Made by a program: the position numbers and the translations under genes
Shown: one piece after another, positions 9,567 to 17,121 of the stretch
Position numbering within the stretch: position 1 is the first letter of the stretch
How the letters are laid out: each line of letters opens with the position of its first letter
The notes under the pieces: model-generated
Database searches by the model: none
What the model was told of the DNA's origin: nothing
The model's input: the letters and a program-made list of their open reading frames with translations, nothing else
Source: CAWACP01 sp963780655
GTDB taxonomy: Bacteria > Acidobacteriota > Terriglobia > Bryobacterales > Bryobacteraceae
DNA length: 64,000 nucleotides
Direction: 5' to 3'
NCBI GenBank assembly: GCA_963780655.1
Contig: CAWACP010000003.1
Span: 1,240,001-1,304,000 of the forward strand

Positions 9567-9702
9567 CACTATTGTCCAAATTAGGTTAGGCCGAAATGGG
9601 TCCGGTACACCTTGCCACCGGGTGCCGACGCCAGTGCCGGAGGACTGGTAGCGTGGATTGGGCATCGCAAGTCCGATTCCAAACTACCAGGAGCCTTCCA
9701 GC

Positions 9703-10884
9703 ATGAACCCAGTGTGCAGCATTTTCAGGCAGATGATCCAGTTGGTCCCGCGCGGCATGTTCGAGCGCCTCGTCAGAGAGACCAAAGCCGAGCGCCATGC
9801 GCGCGGATTTGGGAGTTGGGGACAGTTTGTGGCGATGATGTTCTGCCAGTTGGCGAACGCCGAATCGCTGCGGGAGATTTGCAATGGCCTGGCGGCCAGC
9901 GAGGGCAAGCTGAAACATCTCGGGGTGGAGCTGGCGCCGAAGCGTTCGACGCTGTCCTATGCCAATAATCACCGGCCGTTCCAGTTGTATGAGCAGGTGT
10001 TCTATGAGGTGTTAGAGCGCTGTTGTGGGGAGGCGTCCAGGCAAAAGCGGAAGTTCCGTTTCCACAACCCGCTGGTGAGCCTGGATTCCACGACCATCGA
10101 TCTGTGCGCGTCGGTGTTCGATTGGGCGCAATACAAGCGGCACAAAGGAGCGGTGAAGCTGCACGTGCAATTGAACCACGGCGGGTATCTGCCATCGTAT
10201 GCACTCATCAGCGACGGCAAGTGCTCGGATCTCGCTGCCGCTCGCCAGATGAAATGGGCCGGGGACACCATTGTGGTGTTCGACCGCGGCTATGTGGATT
10301 ACCAGTGGTGGCAAAGCATTCACAACGACGGCGCCTTCTTTGTAACGCGCCGCAAGAAGGATGTGCCCTTGGAGGTGGTGGCGAAGCGGACGCCTCCACA
10401 GCACTGCAAGGTCGTGAAGGATGAGATGGTGCGTCTGCGCTCCAGCAAGTTGGCGGGCGGGGAGATGACGTTACGGCTGGTGACGATCTGGAACGAAGAG
10501 AAGGATGAATTGCTGGAGTTTCTGACCAACAACCTGAAGCTGGGCGCCACCACCATAGCGGCCATCTATCGCGACCGCTGGCAGATCGAACTGTTCTTCA
10601 AAGCGCTAAAGCAGTTGTTGCGGGTGAAAACCTTCGTCGGGACCAGTGCGAATGCATTGAAGACGCAGGTATGGAGCGCGCTCATTGCGGCACTTCTGTT
10701 CAAGTGGGTACAGCTGCGCAGCCAGCGCAACTGGTCGCTCTCCAACCTGGTGGCTCTGATCCGGCAACAGCTGTTTGTCTACCGCGATTTGTTCGAGTTG
10801 CTGAACAAGGAGTTGCAGCCGCCGCCGGAACTGGCGGGGATCCATGACGCCCAGATCCCCATGAATCTGGCGTTCGCGGATTGA
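9703..10884 (+). CDS. IS4-family DDE transposase with N-terminal DUF4372-like domain
   Basis: 393 residues, started at the ATG at 9703, which has AGGAG about 12 bases upstream. The first ~75 residues (FRQMIQLVPRGMFERLV, FCQLANAESLREI) match the DUF4372 DNA-binding module common in this IS4 subgroup. The catalytic core shows the first Asp in SLDSTTIDL, the second in VFDRGYVD, and the IS4 signature YRDRWQIELFFKALK, which carries the Y-(2)-R-(3)-E-(6)-K pattern with the catalytic Glu. All key residues and the frame are intact, so the element is probably still able to move. Confidence 0.95.
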   Translation: MNPVCSIFRQMIQLVPRGMFERLVRETKAERHARGFGSWGQFVAMMFCQLANAESLREICNGLAASEGKLKHLGVELAPKRSTLSYANNHRPFQLYEQVFYEVLERCCGEASRQKRKFRFHNPLVSLDSTTIDLCASVFDWAQYKRHKGAVKLHVQLNHGGYLPSYALISDGKCSDLAAARQMKWAGDTIVVFDRGYVDYQWWQSIHNDGAFFVTRRKKDVPLEVVAKRTPPQHCKVVKDEMVRLRSSKLAGGEMTLRLVTIWNEEKDELLEFLTNNLKLGATTIAAIYRDRWQIELFFKALKQLLRVKTFVGTSANALKTQVWSALIAALLFKWVQLRSQRNWSLSNLVALIRQQLFVYRDLFELLNKELQPPPELAGIHDAQIPMNLAFAD

Positions 10885-10890
10885 AGCCCC

Positions 10891-10980
10891 CTAAGTTGGA
10901 CAGCAGAACGCATTAAAACCGACGCGCCGTGGCGAAATGTGGAGATGAGGAAGATGCTCTCACCCTAATTTGGACAGCAT
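10891..10980. repeat. Two degenerate internal copies of the IS terminal repeat core
   Basis: CTAAGTTGGACAGCAG (10891-10906) and CTAATTTGGACAGCAT (10965-10980) resemble the true right end CTAATTTGGACAATAG and point the same way. They share the CAGCA ending with each other rather than with the real end, so they may be relics of a related element's ends. Confidence 0.6.
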
Positions 10981-11091
10981 GTCCCGATTCCGGCACCCCC
11001 AACCTGCTTTCGTCAACAGCGAGGAGGGTTAGTTATGTCCGTTGTTTTCAAAGCCGCGATGTGGGGTATTGCGCTAATTTGGACAATAGTG

Positions 11092-11142
11092 ATTTGTAAT
11101 TGGCCAGGCGGCTTGACAAAGCCGCCCCAGGCTGAAAGCCTG
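11092..11142. repeat. Right part of the interrupted C-type repeat
   Basis: Begins with the second ATTTGTAAT copy and continues TGGCCAGGCGGCTTG and GGCTGAAAGCCTG, matching the right half of the copy at 22639-22732 apart from small changes. Its expected GCCCCAC end is displaced to about 11370 by the insert described next. Confidence 0.7.
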
Positions 11143-11349
11143 ATGCCATATAGTTTTCGACGGCGAGCTGAGTCGACGTCCCTTTTGTGGGGCAGGCCCC
11201 CCGGCCTGCGCGGGGCCCCCCGGCCCCGCTGGCCGCGCAGACAGTAGAGTTGTCGCGTATGGGAGCAGGCCGGCGGGGGCGCCGGCCGCGGGCGAGGGCG
11301 CCCGCCCCACATCGGCCAGGTGTTCGAAAGCGGGAAAACTATATGGCAT
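11143..11349. repeat. GC-rich D-type repeat framed by a 16-bp inverted repeat
   Basis: ATGCCATATAGTTTTC at 11143-11158 is the exact complement of 11334-11349. Between them lies a very GC-rich palindromic block (about 11187-11310) that begins GTGGGGCAGGC and ends CGCCCGCCCCAC. That block has a relative at 38336-38458 sharing at least 27 identical bases at the right edge. The tail of the C-type repeat (GGCTGAAAGCCTGCCCCAC) resumes at 11352-11370. No gene is visible from 10885 to 11372. Confidence 0.75.
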
Positions 11350-11372
11350 TTGGCTGAAAGCCTGCCCCACCA

Positions 11373-11981
11373 TTACGCGGACTTTGGCTTCGGCGCGCGG
11401 CGGAACCACTTCAGCATCGACCATACGCTTCCCGCCACGCACAGCAGGAAGAAGCCGATCATCGTGTACTCGAACGCGGGCGTCTTCGATATCCGGATGA
11501 TGTGAGGCCCGAACAGGATCGCGAGTGAACCGACAATCAGAAATCGCGCGAACCTGCTTACGCCGATGGCGCTCAGCATCTTCAAACGGGGGATTTTCAG
11601 GAGTGACGCGGCCGCGATAAAAGGCGTGAACGGGAACGGCGGCGGCATCAACGAAATAAACGCCAGCATCCAGGCGCCGCGCTTCTCTATCCGTTTCCTT
11701 ACGCCCGCCAATCTCTTTTTCGAGAATACGTGGTCCAGTTTGTCCTCGCCGACATGGCGGCACACAAGGTCGAGCAGCAGACACCCGAGCACCGACCCTG
11801 TTGCAGCCATCGCGGCGTAGTACAGCATCCTGTCGTGATGGCGCGCCGTGAGTACCACTATCAGCAGATCGTTGCCGAAGGGCGTGAACAGAAAAGACGA
11901 ATCGAGCACGCCGAGCAGCAGCAACCCGAGGCCGCCCAGGTGTGCAAAAAACACGAACGCAGGTACGAAGATCTTCTTCAA
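11373..11981 (-). CDS. VTT/SNARE-associated-domain membrane protein (YqaA/DedA-like)
   Basis: 202 residues with about five hydrophobic segments. The central stretch (MLYYAAMAATGSVLGCLLLDLVCRH, then GAWMLAFISLMPPPFPFTPFIAAASLLKIPRL) has the re-entrant-loop pattern of the VTT (formerly SNARE_assoc) domain seen in YqaA and DedA proteins. Relatives help flip or recycle lipids across the inner membrane; the substrate here is unknown. The C-terminus is short and basic (RRAPKPKSA). It is divergent from the S2P gene with 89 bases between starts, room for two promoters. Confidence 0.8.
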   Translation of the reverse strand: MKKIFVPAFVFFAHLGGLGLLLLGVLDSSFLFTPFGNDLLIVVLTARHHDRMLYYAAMAATGSVLGCLLLDLVCRHVGEDKLDHVFSKKRLAGVRKRIEKRGAWMLAFISLMPPPFPFTPFIAAASLLKIPRLKMLSAIGVSRFARFLIVGSLAILFGPHIIRISKTPAFEYTMIGFFLLCVAGSVWSMLKWFRRAPKPKSA

Positions 11982-12070
11982 AAACGTTGGACGCGCTTTG
12001 GACCTTGCGTTGCTCTGAATTGAAGCGGACTGGCGTGCCTGCGCGGCCGCCGGACAAGAGGTTGAAGCTA

Positions 12071-13249
12071 ATGTTCGGAAAACGTGTGACTTTGCTGCGG
12101 TTGTTTGGGTTTGAGGTCCGCCTGGATGCCAGCTGGATCGTGATTGCGCTCCTGGTTACATGGAGCCTGGCCGTGTCGGTTTTTCCCGTGGAATACCCGG
12201 AATTGCCGCTTCTGCACTACTGGATCATGGGGCTGATCGGCGCCATCGGCCTGTTCGCATGCATCGTTTTTCATGAGCTTTCTCATTCGCTGGTGGCTCG
12301 GCTTTACGGTATCCACATGAAGGGCATCACGCTGTTTATCTTCGGCGGAATGGCGGAACTGGGCGAGGAGCCCGCCACCGCGAAGGCCGAATTCCTGATG
12401 GCCATTGCCGGCCCGATTGCCAGCCTTGTCCTCGCTGGTATCTTCTTTCTGTTACGGCCCGTCGTTACCGCGCCCGTGGAGGCGGCGGGCGTCGTGGCCT
12501 ATCTGGCATGGATCAACGTCGTGCTCGCGTGCTTCAACCTGATTCCGGCATTCCCGCTCGATGGCGGGCGCATCCTGCGCGCTGCTCTGTGGCGCTGGAA
12601 AGGCGACCTCACCCGGGCTACCCGCATCGCCACGCTGGTCGGATCGGGCTTCGGAGCGCTGCTGATGGGGTTGGGCGTTCTGCGGATGTTCACCGGAGAC
12701 CTGATTGGCGCGCTCTGGACATTCGTGATTGGCATGTTCATCCGCTCCGCATCGCGCAGTTCGTACGAGCAGTTAATTATGCAGAACACGCTGCAGGGCG
12801 AGCCGGTGGAACGGTTCATGCGTTTGCACCCAGTCTCGGTCACGCCGGACCTGAACATCGCCGACCTGGTGGAGAACTACCTGTACCGGCACCATTACCG
12901 CTTGTACCCGGTGGTGGATGACGACGGGACGCTGCTCGGCTGCGTGTCCGCGCAGGCTGTTCGCGAGGTCCCGCGGGATAAGTGGGCATGGCGCCAGGTG
13001 CGCCAGGTCATGCAGGACTGCAGCGCAACGAACACCATCGACCCTCACGCTGATGCTATGTCAGCGCTGAAGCTGATGTCGGGCACGGGAAACAGCAGGC
13101 TGATGGTGGTGGATCATGGACACCTTTTGGGGATACTGACGCTGCGCGATCTACTCGGCTTCCTGCGCACCAAACTCCAATTGCAGGGCGGCCCGGAGGG
13201 ACCGGGTCCAACCCCGGACCTCAACACGCATCGCCTTCTCCCACATTAG
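12071..13249 (+). CDS. Site-2-type intramembrane metalloprotease (M50) with CBS domains
   Basis: 392 residues from the ATG at 12071; a longer frame upstream would run into the divergent membrane protein gene. The zinc motif HELSH is at residues 68-72 inside a membrane segment, and the second metal-binding motif is NLIPAFPLDGGRILR near residue 155-170. Six or so membrane segments make up the first ~230 residues. The C-terminal ~130 residues hold a pair of CBS domains (VERFMRLHPVSVTPD and VRQVMQDCSATNTIDP), which usually sense adenine nucleotides. The layout equals the SpoIVFB-like M50 subgroup; the cleaved substrate, often an anti-sigma or signalling protein, is unknown. Confidence 0.9.
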   Translation: MFGKRVTLLRLFGFEVRLDASWIVIALLVTWSLAVSVFPVEYPELPLLHYWIMGLIGAIGLFACIVFHELSHSLVARLYGIHMKGITLFIFGGMAELGEEPATAKAEFLMAIAGPIASLVLAGIFFLLRPVVTAPVEAAGVVAYLAWINVVLACFNLIPAFPLDGGRILRAALWRWKGDLTRATRIATLVGSGFGALLMGLGVLRMFTGDLIGALWTFVIGMFIRSASRSSYEQLIMQNTLQGEPVERFMRLHPVSVTPDLNIADLVENYLYRHHYRLYPVVDDDGTLLGCVSAQAVREVPRDKWAWRQVRQVMQDCSATNTIDPHADAMSALKLMSGTGNSRLMVVDHGHLLGILTLRDLLGFLRTKLQLQGGPEGPGPTPDLNTHRLLPH

Positions 13250-13253
13250 TCCA

Positions 13254-13336
13254 GTGGGGCAGACGATCGGTTTATGTCGTCTGCCTTTTCAACTATCCGG
13301 GGACGGCAGACGACGAAACCCGATCGTCTGCCCCAC
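13254..13336. repeat. A-type palindromic repeat, copy 1
   Basis: About 83 bp, GTGGGGCAGACGATCGG at the left and its near complement CCCGATCGTCTGCCCCAC at the right, with a second inner pair (GTCGTCTGCC / GGCAGACGAC). It fills the gap between two convergent genes, and may serve as a bidirectional hairpin terminator. Confidence 0.85.
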
Positions 13337-13344
13337 AACGCACA

Positions 13345-14745
13345 TCAGTAGCCCGGCGGCGACAGAAACGGGCCGCGCCTGTCCTCGAGGCGAATCGCCA
13401 CTTCCAGCAACAGTTCCTCTTCCCATGGACGTCCCACGAGCTGGATTCCCACGGGCAGGCCGTTTTCATCCTGCCCGAAGGGGATCGCCATGCCGGGCAG
13501 GCCGAGCAGGTTCAGGTACGTGGAGGGCATCATCGCTTCGAACAGGCTGATCTCTTTCCCCGGTGTCCGGTAACGCCGCTCGCGGTGCTTCCACGCCGTG
13601 GTCCCGCAGACAGGCGTGAGCAGCACCGGGTAATGGTTCATCTGCCGCAGGAGACTGGCCCGCATCCTATCGCGTACCGCCAGGTTCTCAACCACGTTGT
13701 TCGCGGTGGGCGCAGGTTCCTGCAGGGCTCGCTTCAGGAACTCGGTTCCGGTCCAGTGGGCGTCTTCTTCGCGGCCGGCGATCAGCGCCGCCGTAATGCG
13801 GGCTGGCAATTGCCCGAAGAAGAACCACCACACATTGGGCGCGCGCTCGAGTCCCGATGGCTGGAATAGCTCTGTGTGGAATCCGGCGTCGCTCGCGGCC
13901 TTCGCGGCCTTGCGCACGGCATCGGCGATGGCCTGCTGCACGGGGACGCCGTAAAACTGCTCCATGACGCCGATGCGGATGCCGGCCAGATCGGGCTCGC
14001 GGATCGGCAACGGCGCGGAGAATGGGTCGTCGGTATCGTAGCCGGCCAGCGTCTCGAAAAGAAGCTTCACGTCGCGGGCGGTGCGGGCCATCGGTCCGCC
14101 GACTCCCAGCAGTCCGCCGGGATGCTCGATCGGCGGGAGATGCCCTGCCGCTGAAACGCGCCCTGGGGTCGGCTTCAGCCCGGCAATGCCGGTGAAGTGC
14201 GCGGGCACGCGAATGGAACCTCCGCCGTCGCTGCCGATTCCACCGGGGGAGCAGAAACTCGCGATGGCCGCCGACTCTCCGCCGCTCGAACCGCCGGGCG
14301 TTCTCTCCAGGTCCCATGGGTTGTTGGTGCGGCCGATGATGTAGTTGTCGGTTTCGTAGTTGCCCAGGAACTCCGGGCAGTTCGTCTTTCCCAGTGGGAT
14401 CGCCCCCGCCTGCCGCAGCCGTCGGACGGCCGTGGCGTCGTTCGCGGCGCGCAGGTCGCGGAAGAATCGGCTTCCGCAGGTGGTGGGCAGACCGGCCATG
14501 TCGAAGCTGTCCTTGATGGTGACCGGGACGCCGTGCAACGGGCCGATCTCGCCGCCCGCCATCAGCCGTCGCTCCGCCTCTTTCGCGCTCTCGCGCGCTT
14601 CGTCCGCCAGCACGAGAATGAACGCGTTCAGGTCGGGATTGTGCTTCTCGATGTGGGCCAGGTGCGCATCAACCAGCTCCACCGGCGATAGCTCGCGCGA
14701 GCGGATCTTCTCCGCCATTTGCGCGAGCGTCAGGTGATTCGGCAT
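13345..14745 (-). CDS. Amidase signature family hydrolase
   Basis: 466 residues. I take the ATG at 14745 because the open frame upstream crosses an A-type repeat. The Ser-cisSer-Lys triad of the family is present: Lys78 in VTIKDSF, the cis-Ser in TPGGSSGGESAA and the nucleophile in GSDGGGSIRVP. The C-terminal LGLPGMAIPFG and GIQLVGRPWEEELLLEVA are also typical. It hydrolyses an amide, but the substrate cannot be told; there are no neighbours of the GatCAB system, so it is not evidently GatA. No signal peptide. Confidence 0.88.
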   Translation of the reverse strand: MPNHLTLAQMAEKIRSRELSPVELVDAHLAHIEKHNPDLNAFILVLADEARESAKEAERRLMAGGEIGPLHGVPVTIKDSFDMAGLPTTCGSRFFRDLRAANDATAVRRLRQAGAIPLGKTNCPEFLGNYETDNYIIGRTNNPWDLERTPGGSSGGESAAIASFCSPGGIGSDGGGSIRVPAHFTGIAGLKPTPGRVSAAGHLPPIEHPGGLLGVGGPMARTARDVKLLFETLAGYDTDDPFSAPLPIREPDLAGIRIGVMEQFYGVPVQQAIADAVRKAAKAASDAGFHTELFQPSGLERAPNVWWFFFGQLPARITAALIAGREEDAHWTGTEFLKRALQEPAPTANNVVENLAVRDRMRASLLRQMNHYPVLLTPVCGTTAWKHRERRYRTPGKEISLFEAMMPSTYLNLLGLPGMAIPFGQDENGLPVGIQLVGRPWEEELLLEVAIRLEDRRGPFLSPPGY

Positions 14746-14803
14746 CACCTTTATTAGAACCCGCTTCACAGCGCTCCCTCGAATAATGCAGCTTCGCCTC
14801 CCC

Positions 14804-14886
14804 GTGGGGCAGACGATCGGGTTTCGTCGTCTGCCATGCCCGGGCATTCGAACAGGCAGACGACATAAACCGATCGTCTGCCCCAC
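14804..14886. repeat. A-type palindromic repeat, copy 2
   Basis: GTGGGGCAGACGATCGGG to its near complement at the right edge, with an inner loop ATGCCCGGGCATTCGAACA shared almost unchanged with copy 3. It lies between the divergent amidase and moeA genes, upstream of both. Confidence 0.85.
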
Positions 14887-14919
14887 GGAGCCGAATCTCA
14901 GCAAATGGCGCTGGGCAGC

Positions 14920-14925
14920 TACAAT
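14920..14925 (+). promoter_or_regulatory. moeA: -10 element of moeA, leaderless start
   Basis: TACAAT ends 7 bases before the GTG start at 14933, which puts the expected transcription start on the start codon itself. There is no Shine-Dalgarno sequence in the gap and no clear -35 match. Confidence 0.5.
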
Positions 14926-14932
14926 GTTCTGA

Positions 14933-16126
14933 GTGGCGACGTATGGCTTCGACGAGGCGCGCGCGTGCGTCATCGGCACTGTCAGCGAGGGGCTCCGGAA
15001 GCCGCAGGTGGACAAGGTAAAACTCCTGGAAGCAGCCGGGCGCGTGCTCGCTGCGGACATCAGCGCCGACCGCGACTATCCGCCCGTGGCGCGATCCGTT
15101 CGCGATGGCTTTGCCGTCCGCGCGGCCGACGTTCCCGGTGACCTCGTCGTTGCCGGCGAGATTCGTGCCGGAGCTTCCGCGGATCGCAGCCTCGGCCCCG
15201 GCGACGCCATCGAGATCATGACCGGAGCGCCCATGCCGGCCGGCGCCGACGCGGTGGCGATGGTGGAGCACACCACCCGCACAGGAGATCGCGTTACCAT
15301 CGAGCGCGCCCTCTCGCCCGGCGAGAACTATAACGAAGCGGGCATCGAAGCCCGCGCCGGGGAGGTTGTCGTCGCGGAAGGCAGCCTGCTCGGCTATGCC
15401 GAAATCGCCATGGCGGCGACCGTTGGCCGCAGCACCGTGTCAGTGTACCGGCGTCCGCGTGTCGCCATTCTCGCCACAGGTGACGAACTGGTGGACATTG
15501 ACGCATGGCCCGAGCCGTGGCAGGTGCGCAACTCGAACGCCTCAGCCGCGGCGGTCCAGGTGTCGCAGGCAGGCGGCGATCCGTACATACTTCCGGTGGC
15601 CAGCGACACCTTCGAGCACACGCGAGAGCTGCTCGAGCTGGGTCTGGAATCCGACTTGCTCCTCATCTCGGGAGGCGTGTCCGCAGGCAAGTACGATTTC
15701 GTGGAGAAGGCGCTGGCAGGTCTCGGCGCCGAGTTCTTTTTCGATCGCGTGCGCATTCAGCCGGGGCAGCCGCTGGTGTTCGGGCGAGCGCGTGGCGTGT
15801 ATTTCTTCGGGCTGCCGGGAAATCCGGTGTCGGGCATGGTGACGTTTCAGGTGTTTGCGCGCGCCGCGTTGGAGTTGTTATCAGGCCGCGGCGCCACCCG
15901 CCTGACGCTGTTGAGCGCGCGTCTGGCAATGGAGTTTCGGCAGAAGCCGGGGCTGACGCGATTTATTCCGGCGCGCCTGAGCGAAGATGGCAGCGCGGTT
16001 ACGCCGGCGGGATGGCATGGTTCGGGCGACGTGCCGGCAACGGTGCGCGCCGATGGATTCATGGTGACCGCTCCCGATCGGGAGACGTACGCCGCCGGGG
16101 ATCTTGTACGCGTGCTGCTGAAATGA
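14933..16126 (+). CDS. moeA: Molybdopterin molybdenumtransferase
   Basis: 397 residues. MoeA inserts molybdate into adenylylated molybdopterin, the last common step of molybdenum-cofactor synthesis in the cytoplasm. Family marks: DYPPVARSVRDGFAVRA near the N-terminus (usual form PFDNSAMDGYA), EIMTGAPMPAGADAV, the MPT-binding core ILATGDELV, then LLISGGVSAGKYDF and GLPGNPVSG. Length is normal. The start GTG sits 7 bases from a -10 element, so translation is probably leaderless. Its TGA overlaps the moaC ATG (ATGA), indicating coupling. Confidence 0.95.
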   Translation: MATYGFDEARACVIGTVSEGLRKPQVDKVKLLEAAGRVLAADISADRDYPPVARSVRDGFAVRAADVPGDLVVAGEIRAGASADRSLGPGDAIEIMTGAPMPAGADAVAMVEHTTRTGDRVTIERALSPGENYNEAGIEARAGEVVVAEGSLLGYAEIAMAATVGRSTVSVYRRPRVAILATGDELVDIDAWPEPWQVRNSNASAAAVQVSQAGGDPYILPVASDTFEHTRELLELGLESDLLLISGGVSAGKYDFVEKALAGLGAEFFFDRVRIQPGQPLVFGRARGVYFFGLPGNPVSGMVTFQVFARAALELLSGRGATRLTLLSARLAMEFRQKPGLTRFIPARLSEDGSAVTPAGWHGSGDVPATVRADGFMVTAPDRETYAAGDLVRVLLK

Positions 16127-16596
16127 GCGACCTCACACATTTCGACCAGGCGGGACAGGCGCGCATGGTGGATGTCTCGGGCAAAGCTGAGACAAAGCGA
16201 ACCGCGCGCGCGCACGCATTCGTGGCCATGAGCGAAGAAGTGGTCCGCAGGCTCGGCGACAATCCTAAGGGCAATCCGCTGGAAGTGGCGCGCATAGCGG
16301 GCATCGCGGCCGCGAAGCGCACCTCCGACCTGATTCCGCTCTGTCATCCGCTGATGCTCACCCATGCCGACATCGAAGCCAGCGTTGAAGCCGGGGGCGT
16401 ACGCATCGTCTCTTCGGTGTCCACCACCGGGCAGACCGGCGTCGAGATGGAGGCGCTTACCGCGGCCGTGGTGGCGGCGCTCACCGTGTACGACATGACC
16501 AAGGCGCTCGACAAGTCCATCGAGATCCGCGATGTCTGGCTGCTGGAAAAGTCGGGTGGCAAGAGCGGAACGTGGACGCGGCAGGTCTCCGGATGA
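16123..16596 (+). CDS. moaC: Cyclic pyranopterin monophosphate synthase accessory protein MoaC
   Basis: 157 residues, normal for the family. MoaC completes the conversion of the MoaA product to cyclic pyranopterin monophosphate, the first molybdenum-cofactor intermediate. Motifs: MVDVSGK-ETKR at the start, AAKRTSDLIPLCHPL (metal/substrate loop) and GVEMEALTAAVVAALTVYDM-KA. It starts inside the stop of moeA and its own stop overlaps the start of mog. moaA, moaD and moaE are not in the window. Confidence 0.96.
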   Translation: MSDLTHFDQAGQARMVDVSGKAETKRTARAHAFVAMSEEVVRRLGDNPKGNPLEVARIAGIAAAKRTSDLIPLCHPLMLTHADIEASVEAGGVRIVSSVSTTGQTGVEMEALTAAVVAALTVYDMTKALDKSIEIRDVWLLEKSGGKSGTWTRQVSG

Positions 16597-17081
16597 TTCG
16601 CGTAGCCGTCGTCACCGTCAGCGACTCCGTCGCGCGCGGCACGCGGACAGACCGTTCCGGCGCGGTTTTACGCGAGCGCGTCGAGGATCTCGGCTGGACC
16701 CTCGCTTCGAGCGTCACTGTTCCCGACGAGCAGAGCGAAATCCGCGATTGCCTTCTCCTGCTCACCGGCCCGGACGCCGTTTCCCTGATCCTGACAACGG
16801 GCGGCACGGGCGTCGCCGCGCGCGACATTACTCCCGAAGCAACACGCGCCATCATCGATCGCGAGATACCGGGAATGGCGGAACTGATGCGCGCCGAGGG
16901 CCGTCAGTTCACGCCGCGCGCCGTGCTGTCCCGCGGCATTGCAGGCACGCGAGGGCGTACCCTGATAGTGAACCTTCCCGGGTCGCCCGGCGGTGCGCGG
17001 CAATCGCTGGATGCCGTCGCGGAACTGGTTCCGCACATCGTCGATCTTCTGGAAGGCAGAACGGAGCACAATGCCCAGTAG
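16593..17081 (+). CDS. mog: Molybdopterin adenylyltransferase (MogA/MoaB family)
   Basis: 162 residues. It activates molybdopterin with ATP before MoeA adds the metal. Seen: VAVVTVSDSVARGTRTDRSG, the catalytic and binding block LILTTGGTGVAARDITPEAT, and VNLPGSPGGARQSLDAV. The start ATG overlaps the moaC stop (ATGA). Its stop codon TAG is supplied by the first bases of a B-type repeat half-element (17078-17100), so the C-terminus has been defined by repeat insertion. MogA and MoaB cannot be told apart by eye. Confidence 0.93.
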   Translation: MIRVAVVTVSDSVARGTRTDRSGAVLRERVEDLGWTLASSVTVPDEQSEIRDCLLLLTGPDAVSLILTTGGTGVAARDITPEATRAIIDREIPGMAELMRAEGRQFTPRAVLSRGIAGTRGRTLIVNLPGSPGGARQSLDAVAELVPHIVDLLEGRTEHNAQ

Positions 17082-17100
17082 AGCAGGCTTTCAGCCTGCA
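17078..17100. repeat. B-type repeat half-element providing the mog stop codon
   Basis: GTAGAGCAGGCTTTCAGCCTGCA, the same opening as the B-type palindromes at 20482 and 30025, but without the opposite arm. The TAG within it ends mog. Confidence 0.8.
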
Positions 17101-17121
17101 ATGGCTCGGGAAACAAAACCC

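Larger units (their letters stand above)
9567..11091 (+). mobile_element. Complete IS4-family insertion sequence, 1525 bp
   Basis: Bounded by a perfect 18-bp terminal inverted repeat (CACTATTGTCCAAATTAG at 9567-9584, its complement at 11074-11091) and flanked by a 9-bp direct duplication ATTTGTAAT, both typical of IS4. It carries one transposase gene with an apparently intact frame. Joining the flanks without the element restores a repeat seen again near 22.6 kb, which proves insertion into that repeat. The 3' tail carries two extra degenerate copies of the terminal repeat core (10891-10906 and 10965-10980). Confidence 0.95.

Noticed and set aside
14746..15060. Longer N-terminus for the amidase
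   Set aside because: It would translate an A-type palindromic repeat and overlap moeA; the family alignment begins at the ATG at 14745.
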